Positions 44,481 through 56,280 of a stretch of DNA of 64,000 nucleotides are shown piece after piece. The DNA is from Isoetes taiwanensis. Lineage: Eukaryota; Streptophyta; Lycopodiopsida; Isoetales; Isoetaceae. The stretch spans positions 2,015,821 to 2,079,820 of the forward strand of contig JAJEKV010000057.1 in NCBI GenBank assembly GCA_021234155.1. The letters are read 5' to 3'. The position numbers and the translations under genes were made by a program. The notes under the pieces are model-generated. The model had not been told where the DNA came from. It ran no database searches and was given only the letters and a program-made list of their open reading frames with translations. Numbering within the stretch: the first letter of the stretch is position 1; the number at the start of each line of letters is the position of its first letter.

Positions 44481-44983
44481 GATCCTGGAAAAAAATTCAA
44501 ATTGTGTTCTACTTTCTTGGTTCGATCTGGGAATTTTCTTGGAAGGAAATTTTTCTGGAGGGAATTTTCCTGGAGGAAATTGGAGGGAGGAATTTCCTCC
44601 AGGAGTTTCACATCAACCGGCCTCTACTCGTCATAATTACAAACAAACGGGAATTTTGCCCCTTTTTAAATATATAAGACAAAATTTATACATGAAATAA
44701 GTACATTTAAAATTCAGCAACCCGTTCAAAAGTTTACATGAATTGCCCCCTAATGTATGACACCCTAATGTGCTTTTACCCAGAGGCACCTCGGAATGAA
44801 GCAAAGCCCAATCAACAGGGGCGCACTCAGAAATTCAACCTACGGAGGAATGACAATGCCTGCCTACCGACCATGATCTCAGAGCTTCGAAGACGTTCAA
44901 GAACGCCCGACTGCAATAGCCAGGTGATCAACCGATCAATGGCACCGAACATCGGCAACCTTGCAATGACACACTGCATATAG

Positions 44984-46833
44984 GGACGTTGAGCAGTCAC
45001 CACATTCCTTACGAGGGACATACACATTAGGGAGGAGCATCTTTTTCAAGGGATCACATCAACGAACACTCTTCGCAACTTGGGGTGACGAGCTCGGATC
45101 AGACATGAAGCTCAACAATAGTAGCAGCATCTCAAGGAATCCCGGAGTCAACCAGAACGAAGAAGATGTAGCAAAACCGAAGGATCAAACGCGATAGGAG
45201 GAGGGGAAACCCTAAAAAAGTGTAAACATTTAAGTAGATCTTCGTAGTTGTCTTGAAAAAGTGGATGAATTAAAATCCCAATGTAAATGCATATATGTCT
45301 ATTGTATATCTCGGGTGCTCACAGATATAGTGGAGAAACATGAGTTTAAAGTCATGTTTTACGGATTTAGCGCGTAGATCAGGAAGCTCCTTCACTTCGA
45401 CTACCAAATGAGGAAGCAAGGAAGCACAACTATAGCCCAAGATCAAAATGGAAGAGCAAGTACGAGGGAGAAACGACCAGAGGCCAAGACACTTCCGGAA
45501 GTGCCCTCAAGTAGAAGACCTCTCGTCCACCCAATGTCAGAACAAGAGACAACACCGGTCATGTCAAGATCATCAGCGCTGCACCAGGACATCGTCAGGA
45601 CGCAACACTACCTCTTGTGGCAGCGGCAACACTTGATGAACTTACGACACAACAATCGAAGGAGGAACGACCTGACATCAACGAGCCAACTAAGAAGGCA
45701 TCATCTCGACGACCATAATTCTACCTTGTGGTAATATAGGGTGATGCGCTATGACACGTGTATTAGATGGAGAGGCACTTACGAAAGGCACTGCGACGAG
45801 GAGATATGCCTTCAACAACTAGGTGATGGCTTCACAGTACTCCTACCAAAGAATTAGAAGAAAAGAAGCCATCGTATCTCCGGAGCACATGAGGGACATC
45901 AAACGCCCAAGGTAGAAGCACTCGACACCTTAACGACAAGGATAGCAAATCAAGCACCTTCGCAAAAAGAGAGTTCAAGATAATAGCCGGGCTATTCAAC
46001 GACAAGAGTATATCTAAGGCATGTACTTCTTCAACTCAAGGGTCAAGTGCGCCAAATATAAGGATCCATCACCCGACAATATATAGCCAGGAGGAGGAGA
46101 GCCATGAAGCTTTACTTGACAGAGAGACCGACATGCATAGAGGGACAAAGGTCGAACTGAAAGCTGGAGAAGTGTTAGCAACCGACGCCTTCCAAGAGCT
46201 TCCTAGAGGCAATGTGGAGGATCAAAACCGACGGGCACAATCAAAACCACCGGAGGGTACCTCAAGACAAGAAGACTAAGATAGTTAATCGAGGAACGTG
46301 ACAACGCCCAAGCGGTGATCGAGGGGATCAGCAAGGAAGATTGGAAGCTCGATGGAGAACCAACTAGGTGAGGCAAGGCGAGGCGAGCCGATGACTTGCA
46401 CGCGGACTTGCATGCAACTTGGTGAACCCAAGGATCGACGATTCAAAGAACAACTGCAGAAGAGAACAACTCCAGAGGAGTATAGCCAAAGGAAGCACGC
46501 ACAGCCTCAAGAGACGCCTCCAAATAGCTTCAACTATCATGAAGGGGAGAACAATTACAGCCCGAGAACAGAATCAGGAGGCAGACCAAAATGTCGAAGC
46601 ATCAACGACCAGCACACCTTTAGTTAGAATGTGATGCAAAGTGTGTTGTGCCATAGCCGACAAACATCGGAGGGCCCAAGTATATCAACAAGTTACCCCG
46701 GAGTACGAGCTGACATACAAATAGGAGGATATAGATCGTCAACACCATGGCACCGGGAGGAACACCGATGACATTACCAAGGAGTAGGTGTGCAACTCGA
46801 AGGGAGGCACAAGGGGGACTTAATAGCTCTATT
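44984..46833 (+). other. LARD interior, low-T, no retroviral domains
   Basis: Purine- and C-rich sequence that gives several open frames (45408-45734, 46352-46627) rich in Arg, Gln, Thr and Ser. None shows an RT, protease or integrase motif. The frames may reflect base composition. A more AT-rich stretch with TATATGTCTATTGTATATC occurs at about 45230-45370. Confidence 0.5.
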
Positions 46834-49300
46834 AGTAATAATAATAATAATATATTAACGTCCTCTGAAGCCCGAGGGCTATGGGACAAGGAAAATACAT
46901 ATCTAGTACACTCAATGAAGTAGTGGAGTCTCTAATCATGTAGAGATATATCTCTAGCCATGTTCAACATTATTCAAAAGCTCTCTAAGAAAGTTTCCCA
47001 AGTGAGGGAGTGAGGGAGTGTGTTGAAACAACTCATTCATGGGTAGCTTCAAATCAATCATAGAATATTTGGCTTGAAGTGTGTCATGTCTATGACAAGA
47101 ATATATAGCATGTTTTCCGTTTCTATGTCCTCCCGACAGCACAAATCCTCCGACTCTCCTCAAGTTTCAACCATCTCCCTTTTTCAATCATTAAGCAATG
47201 AGAACCCATGCGAAAGTCGCGTGCAATCGCCCGATTTGCCCCCGAAACATGCCGTGAAGGCACAAATACGGCTGTATGGCATGGCTATGCTCTGGATTAA
47301 AATCTCTAATATAGTATTGGAGCTTCTTTTTAGGAGGCGCCTCACAGTATGCAAGAAAGGCTTGGGCCTTAAATTTGCTTGTAAAGGGTATCATATCTAG
47401 TCCCCACCGGGAGAACCAGCCATGTACATCCTTGAACCAACAATTATGCCCATCCGCTTTGAGTGTCTCTGAGGCTTTAAGAGCAAGTCGAATTAAGGAG
47501 TCGCCCCTTGCATCTCGCTTTCGATCAAGATATCTAAGAGTATTGCACATGGAATGTACTTCTAAAGGATATGATCCACAATCGTAAAGCAAAGCAATTC
47601 ATAAGGAACAGCCCTTTTTCACTTTAAAGCCATATGCAACTGTGTCTTTCAATTGCTTCAATTTCTTGCCACTTAGAGCGGCAAAGTGATGGGCCCCAGA
47701 TTTCATCGGCATACGTGATTACCGGCATGACTAATGTTTCAAAAAGTCTCTTCCGGCGGCCGGTAAGTGATATGAGAGTGACGGCACATGTTTGCCATAG
47801 CGTAAAATGCTTTCAAAGTCGCATCAATTTCGAGATCAACACACTTTGTCCGTGGTCTACGTCCCGTAAATATTTCATGGCCTAAATATTTATAGGATTG
47901 GGCATGTTCTATTGTGTTCCCCTGGTACATTAGAGTAGCATTCTGAATCTCAAAACCTAGAATCTTAGTCTTACTCAAATTGATCGCCGACCAAATTGTG
48001 AGCGTAATTCGCTTAACACCTCTAGCCGCTTTTGTAAATCTTCTACTTTGTGGGAGCAGAGGAGTAAATCATCAGCAAATAAAAGGAGAATTACCAATTC
48101 ATGGAACAAGCGAGGAAAACAGGGAACCAAATTTTGTTTGAGAAACTCTTCCAATTGATCTATATAGAGCCCGAATAAAGTTGGAGAAAGCGTACACCCT
48201 TGTTTAACACCCACATCACTAATGATCGATCGGTCATACCAGACGGAGTGATTACCTTGCCACGGACTGATTCATATAACCCGCCAATAGCAAGGACCCA
48301 TTCACTTGGTACACCAAGTCTGGATTAGCCATTTAACAATTTCGTCACAAGACCGTGTGTCAAATGCTTTGGCAAAATCAATGAAGCAAAGAGAGCAATG
48401 GTTTTCCTTGTGATCTGGCCTCTTCTATCATAGTACGCAGGCAGTAATCAAATGATCTATAGTGGAGGAGCCACCGAAATCCAGCTTGACCTCGTGCTCT
48501 TACTCCATAAGCCTCGCCCAAGCGGTAAGTTTTTTTGTATCAAAACCTTGCCAAAAGCTTGGCAAGTATTGGACTAATCATGATAGTCCCAGAATTATTG
48601 GGCAGCAAAGATATCACCTTGTTTATAAATGGGATGGATCAAGCCGGTGGTCCAGGCTTCAGGAAATCCCTCAATAATAGCTTGGTTAAAAATTTCAGAA
48701 ATGAAGGTAGCCAATTCCACGCCACCATCCTTGAGATGCTCACGCAAGTCCATCAATATCCCGGGCTTTGCCACAGGCCAGCCCATCAATAGCATTCTTA
48801 ACATCATCAAGAGAAACAACAAAGCTAGAAGAAGCTTCTGCGGGTAAGCGTAACTTGTCTTCTCCTTTAAAGTATAAGTGTATGGCATATGTCTGCCACA
48901 CATGCAGATCTGTCAAAGCTAGTTCCTTAGAAGGAGGAGATAATTTTTCCGAAACCATTTCCCATTTGTTGGCTTCGTTATCTAGTTTCCTCTGTTGCGC
49001 GCAGGTCCATGCTTGTTTCTTCTTTTGGACTAGCCTTTTGTAGGCTTGCAATGAGTGAGGATCAACTATTTGTCTCTTGGCATCTTTCAATTCCGCATCA
49101 TACCATTCATTTTGTGGCTGTACACTTGTTCTCAGACGGTATTCACCATAAGCCTTTATTGCAGATTTTGATAAAAGAGTGTTAAGAGCAGTAGCCCGAG
49201 CGTGGATATTGCATAATGCTCTTACCCGAGGCAGGCCCATAAGGACCTCCTCATGAAAAACTTGTTTCCGGGATGCGTCATATTTAACACCTGTATTATG
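46834..49300 (-). mobile_element. 5'-truncated LINE in the LARD
   Basis: The minus-strand order is: NEWYDAELKDAKRQIVD (about 49115) from the endonuclease-RT linker; AIDGLACGKARDIDGLA (48795-48742) and TTGLIHPIYKQGD (about 48650) from RT fingers; GVKQGCTLSPTLFGLYID (about 48210-48155); LLLFADDLLL (about 48085) with catalytic F-A-D-D; YKYLGHEIF (near 47890); then a Cys/His-poor C-terminal region to about 47190. The 3' end reads GCTTCAGAGGACGTTAATAT followed by (TTA)n (plus-strand 46834-46851). It is frameshifted and truncated near 49300. It is inserted in minus orientation in the LARD. Confidence 0.85.
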
Positions 49301-51887
49301 AGGCCTTGTAAGAGGGGGCCTTAATAATGTAATTAGTAATTGTAATTATGTAAGCTATATGCTTTGCATATATAGTTCCCTTGTTATTTCTTCCCTCCCA
49401 TAGCGTAACAAATCAAACGAAGAGATGTCAGGCAATTTGCAGGAGTGAAGCAATCAACATCTTCAACACTCTTCGGGCAAAGCGATAACGACAAGAGGAC
49501 TTGATGTATGAGACGTCGATGGAGTCGAGGAAACAATATCGGATATAGAGTCATGCTTTAGCTGCCAAGACAAAGAGTTCAAGACGAAAGATCTTTTTCA
49601 ACGGCGCCACCTTCAGGCTTTTGAAAAGCGGCATGGAAGATTTCAAGTGACCAACTACACCATCAAAGACCAGCAAGGAGAGGCTTCTAACAAACAAATT
49701 CAACCTCTACATCAAGAGGAGCCACCGTCAAGGAGACCGAGGTATCGAGCAACTCGAAAGAACGTTACCTTGCTACTTCAAGCAGGCAACGAGTGGATGA
49801 GCTTCTAGCAGGCTCAAGGATCCAAGGACATGGGGCCTAATAGGTTAAATGTATGGATGGTAACATCCACATTGGGATTAGAAGGCATTTTTTTTTTTTT
49901 TTTAGATATTCTCGCCGAAAGGATTGCCCAATATTGAGCTAAGCGTCAAGTAAGAGTAACTAAAATTATACAAGATTGTTAACAGACATCCAACATATTG
50001 AAACCACTTGGTGAGATTGATCACCTCGCTAAGAAGGAATCATTACTAGGATAATTGTTGACCATGTATAAATTTAGTACCTCCAAAGAATAATCCAACC
50101 AAAAGAAAAGAAGTAATCTAACAAGTCCGGCCAACTTGTTACGATGACATCAATTCGATTGATAGGAATATTTCAAGAGTTTAAATAACTAAGAAAGGGG
50201 GAATCTCTAGTCTAGAATATAAAAGAATAGTACATGCAAAGTACATCTAAAATAAAAATTAGAGTAATCAAACAGTCTTTTGAGACAAAAGGAATTGTCA
50301 TGATGACAAAACCTTGTGGTTTAGAATCGTTCTAACTAAGTAGGTAACCCATAACTATATTGAAATAAATGATAACATAATATGTGCATCCATCTTAGAT
50401 GGTTATATATGTTATCTAAGGATAGTAAATTAATGCGCTAAGTAAGAAGCATATAACCTCTTAAGGGGAGAGAATAGATATGACGTTGTGTACAACGTCA
50501 TTGAAGGGGTGCAGGACCATTTTCTTTTCGAAGAAAGTGGGAGGGCTCAATCTTATTATTGAACATACTTGTATCGAATTGACCGACCCGTAGAATAGAG
50601 TTCACTCCGACAATGGCCGAAGCGAATAGAGCGTAAGATAGATAAATACCTTAGTGCTCAGGAGGCCTTCAACGTGCGAGACTGACGTAGTAGCTAACTA
50701 CACCAAGGAAGTGGAGCAAAAATATGAGAGCAATGCAACGACCAAGTCATCTCCAAATTACTCCACGCCGGCTCAATGGGCGGGATGCGCCCTAGCCTTA
50801 GGAAAGGTTTGCCCATGTATAATAAGCTTTAATGTGTCTTATTGACAAGTTAAATATAGATCCTAATAACCACATAGAATTTGTTGTACATATATGTATC
50901 ATAGGGAAATAAGTTAAATAACAACGGTAATGTGAGGTAGCATGTTAATTAATCCTTCGCAAGGATGCAATTCCTTCCAAGGATAGCTATATAACCTTGG
51001 GTCCTTATAAATATAAATAGAAAATAGAATTCAGATATACTTAAAGTGCATCTTAGGGATATACTTCCAAGGGTAATGCAGGACCCAAGGAAGAGAATAA
51101 GAAGCACATCTAATTCTTGTGTATGATAATTAAAACCTTGTCTATGTAACAATAGGTCTAAATCAGGGTTATTGTTTAAATAATTGCGACCTAAAAGTTG
51201 TTAAGTATTGCAAAGCTAGAGTAAATATAATTGTACGATCGAAAGTAATGTATCCGATACTATGATAATGTTAATTCATAAATATTATCTTAGAGTAAGT
51301 ATGTTAATCGCATGCATTAAGGGAAGTCCAAATAGATCGTCAAAAGGCCCAAGACTGTCATGTTTACTTAAAGACGTTAACGGATGCTAGCCGACATGCA
51401 ACGGTTGGTGTGTGAAGAAACGAAGATATCCTCGTAGCAAGAGTTCTAGAATAGTTGTGATTTCTACCATTTAAACTAATCGCTTAAATTTTGTGTGAGA
51501 TAGTAAGTATGTAATTATAGATATTGTAAAATTAATGCAGGATTTCAAGGTGCAAAGACTTGCAACACAAATTTTGTTATAACGTGTTGCAAGGGATGAA
51601 GAGTACCTTGGAAGTGTAAATTTTGTATGAACTTGATAAACATTGATAAACTTAAATGTTGTATTAAGTAAGCTTAGCAATTACCTTGCGTTGATTAAGT
51701 TATGAAGCGATAAGTTAATTGGATAATGAAATAATACAGTAATGTCTTAAACATTACCTTAGAGTAATTCTAATAATTATGTAACTATAATAATAATTGC
51801 ATGCATCAAGTTGGTTGCAGGACAGGAAGATCCCAAGGTGGGGAGAACCTCGATGCTGCGGACAACATCATTTTAAGGTGGGGAGAA
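49301..51887 (+). other. LARD interior toward the 3' LTR, noncoding
   Basis: AT-rich sequence with a T run at about 49890-49903 and no domain on either strand. It ends in the polypurine tract AAGGTGGGGAGAA (51875-51887) that abuts the 3' LTR. The preceding CTGCGGACAACATCATTTTA matches the end of the Ty3 tails near 6555 and 8880. Confidence 0.65.
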
Positions 51888-53451
51888 TGTGACATTCCAG
51901 CATAACATACGGTATGAATACGTATATTATACTGACACGTCACTAGTACATGTCGACTCAGACGACATGTACACGGCGATCGTAAAGGGTAGTACCCTAG
52001 GGTACGACCTTGTGAACCATTATATTGCACATGTTAAGGCCACATGTGAATATAATATCTTTTGCCATGTGGCAATAGCCCATTGACCAAAAGGGCCCAG
52101 CCCTAAAATTCGTGGGGATAAAAAGGCATAAACCCTAAAAGGGAAACCCTTTCGGTTTCCAGCCCCTATAGGTCAGATTGGAGCAGCATTGGACGCCATT
52201 TCGCCTGAAGAGTAGCAGAGGAATCGGAATTCCTAGGTTGCAGCTCGATCCAAGACCAGCAGTCTCGAAATCCAGCGGCATGGACGCTTTCAGAGGAGTG
52301 GGAGCCAGCCAAGAAGCGGGTTAGTGGTTGATCCGATAGTTAGATCCGAGTTTTCAGCCCTCATTCCATAGGATTAGTATCCATTCTTAGCTATAGACGA
52401 CCCCTACAGCCTAAGAATGATAAACACTAACAAAGGAACCTAACCATGTATGATTAGGTAGATTAGAATAGATGTATTCTATTATTTCAGTTCTGTTGTG
52501 TTGATGTTTTGACATTCTATGCGCCACTCTTGTGTATTGGGAAGGGGGGTAGAGACCCAGAGCCCAAGTAGATGGATGATCCTAGTTTTAGCCCATTATT
52601 TCCCAATTGATGCGGCCTGTGCATAAGAGCCCGCCTGGCTGTGGGTGGCGGAGCTAGACCGGCTGACAAGGAAGGGCTTGTCTGATCACAGTTGATCCCT
52701 CTGGTGCGTAGCGACGGCCGGGGAACATTGTGGGCTAGGCTTAATACCCTGGCACTGCATGAGGGCAGGGTATGGGCTCGACACCTCTTGGGTGATGCGT
52801 CATCTTCTAGGGGTTCAAGTCGTATATGAGCAGTGGCTCTCTAGCTCGCCTGTGATTGGCATGAACCTTCTGGAGGGGAGTGATCTCCTCCTGCCTCATC
52901 GGAAGCTGGGGAGATGCAACCCAGTAATAGCCCCCTTGGCTATGAACCCGGCAGGTTACGGTCAGGCTCCAATACTTTTCAGCCTATCTGCAAAGTATGC
53001 ACAGGAGGGGCGGATGGAGTGGACTACCCAACGGCCATGTTCCTATGCCAGCCAAATCCATTTGCCATGAATTTTGTCTGCATTGTTATCCGGAGACCCA
53101 AGCCGTCAGTCTTTCCCCATGAGTCTGAGCCTGGGTAGGATCTTCCCCATGTTATGTTGATGTACTGATGTGTTGTTGCAGCTACTGTGATATGGTGGAC
53201 CACCCTTCGAGGTGGGTATGTTATTGTTGATTGATGTCATGTGCTCATGTTTGCTTACGCTTTCGCAGCTAGGACGATCCCGAGGGAGACGGGATGAATG
53301 ACACGTCCATTCTTCCCCGTCGGGCTCTTGGCCACCATCAAGGGCCCGATGTTAGGTGGACGACCTCATGTCAGCGAGCAGATGCTGGTTTGAGGGATGA
53401 TCTCCAGTTTGTATACGATCGGGGCATCGTATATGTGTTGGGGCCGTCACA
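51888..53451 (+). repeat. LARD 3' LTR
   Basis: It matches the 5' LTR throughout, with two small extra segments (near 52791 and 53055). It ends GGGGCCGTCACA and is followed by the target duplicate ATGTC. Confidence 0.92.
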
Positions 53452-54454
53452 ATGTCCAGAGATTTGATGCAAGATTGTTAAGCTCAGTAGAGGTATACAA
53501 AGGTGGTTCAGGCTTCCAAGTTTGGAAGGATGCCATAAAGCACATCTTAGAGGTGGAAGATGTTTGGGATCTTGTTAACCCCTCTGGAGAATTTGATGGT
53601 CAAGATAGTTCTGCTACAAGTGCAAATGTAAGAGTTGAAACAGGAGGTAACTCTAATACTAATATTGCAGCTATAAGTACAGGAGATGCAAGTTCAGGAC
53701 AAACCTCTGCCACTGTAGCTGCTCGAGTTGAACAAGGAAGGAGTCTGTTTGCAAGTTCAAAGGAGGCACAAGGTATTATTACCTCAAAGGTCAGTCCAAC
53801 TATAAGACAGAAATTGAGAAACATGACTGCGAAAGAAATGAGAAGTTACTTGTTAAAACATTATGACGAGAAAACATCCTCTCAGATAGATCTTCTTGAA
53901 AGGGAATTGAGAAAGCTAAAACTAAAAGATGAAGATGATGTTTCAGAGTTATTTAACAATTTTGACAATCTTGTGGCAGACTTAAGTGGGGCAGGTGTGA
54001 ACTTAACTGAGAGATATCAGGTACTTGCCATAGCCAGAGCTGTTTCTGATAATGAGAACCTCTCACTATTGCTAAATCTCGAGAGGATGCTGAAGGAATT
54101 TTGAGAACTGAAATTGAGCAAAAAAGGGTAATGAGAGAAGATGAGGATGAATCAGCTGAAATACTCTATACAGGAAGAAAAGGGAAGGGTAAGACTGACA
54201 AGGGCACATGTTTTTATTGCCATGAGCAAGGGCATTTTAAAAACAACTGTCCTAAACTAAATAAAGAATTTAATTGCTACACATGTGGTGGAAGGGGGCA
54301 TTTAGCAGCAAAGTGTCCAACACTAAAGGATTTCTCAAAGGGGTCGAGTGGCAGATCTACAGGAGCATATTTGGCCAAAGAACGAGTGAATGAAAAGGAA
54401 GAAACTGAGGAGGAAGATGAGGTATCTAGAATTTGTGCGTTCATTGATAAATAA
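53452..54454 (+). pseudogene. Copia gag with two CCHC knuckles
   Basis: Copia coding sequence resumes right after the LARD target duplicate. The first frame reads RFDARLLSSVEVYKGGSGFQ, then VWKDAIKHILEVEDVWDLV, a UBN2-type gag start; the start codon lies in the ATGTC at the insertion point. The gag body includes SQIDLLERELRKLKLKDEDD and SELFNNFDNLVADLSGAGV. A frameshift at about 54100 leads to the second frame (54101-54454) with zinc knuckles CFYCHEQGHFKNNC and CYTCGGRGHLAAKC. Gag binds RNA and forms particles. The LARD insertion separates it from its 5' LTR, so it is inactive. Confidence 0.88.
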
Positions 54455-54840
54455 AAAATTAATAAGTCCCGTGCTCTTGTAGTTGACAGTGGAGCTGAAA
54501 GATCATTAGTTCACACCACTGAAAATGCTAGATCAACTCACTCAAGGAGTGTTCAAGTTGGAAATGGGGCTTTACAAATGATTGACAAATAATTGAAGGC
54601 AAAGGGTTACTGCAGTTGTTTGATTTGAAGGAAAATGTAATTGACATTGAGAATGTACTTTATGTACCAACTCTTGTCAAAAATCTCATCTCAGTGAGTC
54701 AACTAGTTGATTTAGGTTATAAAGTCACTTTTGACTCTGATGCATGTAACATTTCAGTTGGAAATGAAATTAAGTTTCTTGCCAAAAGGATTAGAAACCT
54801 TTTTCAGTTGGATGATGTGGTTGTTGACAGTATAAATTGA
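54455..54840 (+). pseudogene. Copia protease and pre-integrase remnant, truncated
   Basis: VVDSGAERSLVHT (about 54478-54516) is the aspartic protease active site (D-S-G). A stop at 54590 and a frame change follow. 54616-54840 reads VIDIENVLYVPTLVKNLISV and QLVDLGYKVTFDSDACNISV, the conserved Copia segment before the pre-integrase domain. The element ends abruptly at 54840, where unrelated GC-rich sequence begins. Integrase, RT, RNase H and the 3' LTR are missing. Confidence 0.85.
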
Positions 54841-56280
54841 GGCGGCCGACGAGCGGCGAAGCTGCGAGTCGCCGCCGAGGCTAGGGGGGCGCTGAGAAAA
54901 TTATGGCCGGAACTCTTTCGGCCGTGCATTATGGAACGTAAACAATTACGTTCAAAATGCTGCCATAACTGATGCTTAGGAGTTTATAGCTTGGGGATAA
55001 GGGGTTTGTGGGTTCAGGAGCTCTGGCAAAGCAGCAGGAGCTTCGGAGCTGATGATCTTTTGCTCTGAGAAAGAAGCAACTCAAGACTCTGCTTAAAACT
55101 CTGAGAAAGAATGCTCGAGACTAACTGAGATTAATCAAATACAAATAACTGAGATACAAAGAAGCAGCTGCAAACCTTCGGTGAAGCTTTGCGTGCTTAT
55201 GAAGATGATGCAGATGAAGCCCTGCTGGCTTATGAAGATGAAGCTCTCGCGAGTTCGACAAATCAAAGCTGTTAAAAAGTGTGATTGCGAGCTCAAAATA
55301 TACTGAAGAAGCGATGCTAGAACATAAGCAATGCGACAGAATGATGTGTGGCCATGGGGACGCGAGAATAGGGTTTGAACATATGTTCTTGCCAACAGCG
55401 GCGCCGCTCCATAAAACGCGGAAGTAATTACGGCTGAGAAAATACGCCATAATTTCCAGTAATTTAAGGCAACCATTGTTTACAGGAAGAGAAAAAGCCC
55501 TTTGATTTGGGAACAAGAAAAGGCAGTTGAAGACCAAATTTCCAGATTTCCAGCTTCAAATGGCTCGGCTTCAAATGCTTCAAAGTTCTTCTCATTCCGG
55601 GTGTGTCGCTTGCATTTTGGACTCTGTTTTTTAGACTTGGTTTGTTGGGGATTTAGCAGCGGATTTAGCTGAGGAAGAGGTTGGGCAGAAGCATAGGAGC
55701 AGGATCGGGAGTGGTTGTGTTTTTGCATTTCGTCAAAAAATAAAAAAAGCAAAAACAAAGGGAAAATCATGGCTTGCTTCTGCGACAGGGGAAATCATGG
55801 CTTGCTTCTGGAGTTTTTTGTTGGCTTTTTAGTGCAGGTGAAACCAGGGTATTGTTGCATTTTGACACAATGAGGCTACAAAGGAAACAAGCGCTAAAGG
55901 CGAGGAGATGGATTCGGCAGCGGGCAGCCCCGTTACATAGATGGCCTTCTAATTCTCTGCATCTCCTTTGCTTCGGCATGGATCTCCGATGCCATCTTAT
56001 GGCTTCTTATATACTGAACTTCCTCTTAAAGCAAGAATCTGAAGGATAATAGCGGCTTGATTGAAGGCTTGAAAAAGACAGAGATGCCCAGTTCAATTGA
56101 GGCTAGTCTGAATGGAAAAAAAAATGACATTTTTTTTTTGTTTTGGTGTGTTATGGGCCCCTTTTTGCTTTTCTTTTATCTTTTTTTCCAACCAAAATAA
56201 CGAGATCTTTCATAACACGCCAAAACAAAACAAGGTGCTGCACACGAAGGGTTGCCCTCCATGGCCGGAGTGTGAAGTGG
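54841..56280. other. Unclassified GC-rich block at the Copia breakpoint
   Basis: It starts GGCGGCCGACGAGCGGC and folds back on CTGCGAGTCGCCGCC within 40 bp. Further in are GAAGCTTTGCGTGCTTATGA-like repeats (55175-55250) and a poly-T run (56130-56140). Overlapping minus-strand frames (55121-55770) are inconsistent with each other and show no domain. It may be another, unidentified mobile element that replaced the rest of the Copia. Confidence 0.4.

Larger units (their letters stand above)
41932..44611 (-). pseudogene. Transposase-like gene with Cys-rich and GSGHGKG motifs
   Basis: Read on the minus strand. The N-terminal frame 44611-44300 has three 15-residue NMQSGDFETECGDQE repeats. The next block, 44091-43777, is LEHVIGLP...AKHSVLSMVVGK. 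A likely intron (43776-43070) contains a 181-bp tandem repeat. 42937-42480 follows with CNCDVCDVGTHDGVC and CIRGDCEKCGKQKIPLCP, metal-binding Cys clusters. 42511-42269 has SVVDFAKNYTLRPFKEVRS, and 42225-41932 has FYFISRYHC and WNFLGSGHGKG. From memory, proteins with D-F-A-E-N-Y and W-x-F-F-G-S-G-H-G-K-G in this order are multi-copy in seed-free plants, and similar ones occur in animals; a DDE-type transposase role is inference. Several frameshifts make it a pseudogene. Confidence 0.6.
35078..44781. mobile_element. 9.7-kb DNA transposon, AGAG target duplication
   Basis: The left end GGGTAAAAGCACGTTAGGGT and the right end, read inverted, agree over 21 bp with one mismatch, and 4-bp AGAG flanks both sides (35074-35077, 44782-44785). 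Two gene regions converge inside. A plus-strand region (about 35483-40975) has a ULP1-like protease remnant. A minus-strand region (about 44611-41932) encodes a Cys-rich protein with a GSGHGKG motif. ULP1-like genes ride on several plant DNA transposons. A 4-bp duplication fits neither MULE (9-11), hAT (8) nor CACTA (3). The superfamily is unresolved. Frameshifts in both genes suggest it is now inactive. Confidence 0.85.
34820..44983 (+). pseudogene. LARD internal ORF split by a DNA transposon
   Basis: The left part, 34820-35077, encodes 86 residues, basic, with PKGRRRRPSQQ near its end. The reading frame ends only because the inserted transposon begins GGGTAA. The right part resumes in the same frame at 44786 (APRNEAKPNQQGRTQK) and stops at 44983. 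Leaving out the transposon and one AGAG target copy gives one continuous frame of about 151 residues. No domain was recognised; a basic, gag-like nucleic-acid-binding role is only a guess, and an open frame of this size in low-T sequence may be chance. Confidence 0.4.
24962..53451 (+). mobile_element. LARD-like LTR element (28.5 kb with nested insertions)
   Basis: LTRs at 24962-26487 (1,526 bp) and 51888-53451 (1,564 bp) begin TGTGAC and end GTCACA. They differ by about 30 substitutions by eye plus a few indels. The exact target duplication ATGTC flanks them (24957-24961 and 53452-53456). A Met-tRNA primer site follows the left LTR and the purine tract AAGGTGGGGAGAA precedes the right one. 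After removing three later insertions, roughly 7 kb of interior remains. It has no gag, protease, RT or integrase that I can see, which is the definition of a LARD. It interrupts a Copia element. Its LTRs resemble those of the Ty3 element at 6.6 kb, so a Ty3 relative may supply the enzymes. Confidence 0.9.

Noticed and set aside
55121-55770. Three overlapping minus-strand ORFs
   Set aside because: Different frames overlap without a consistent product; no domain in any of them.
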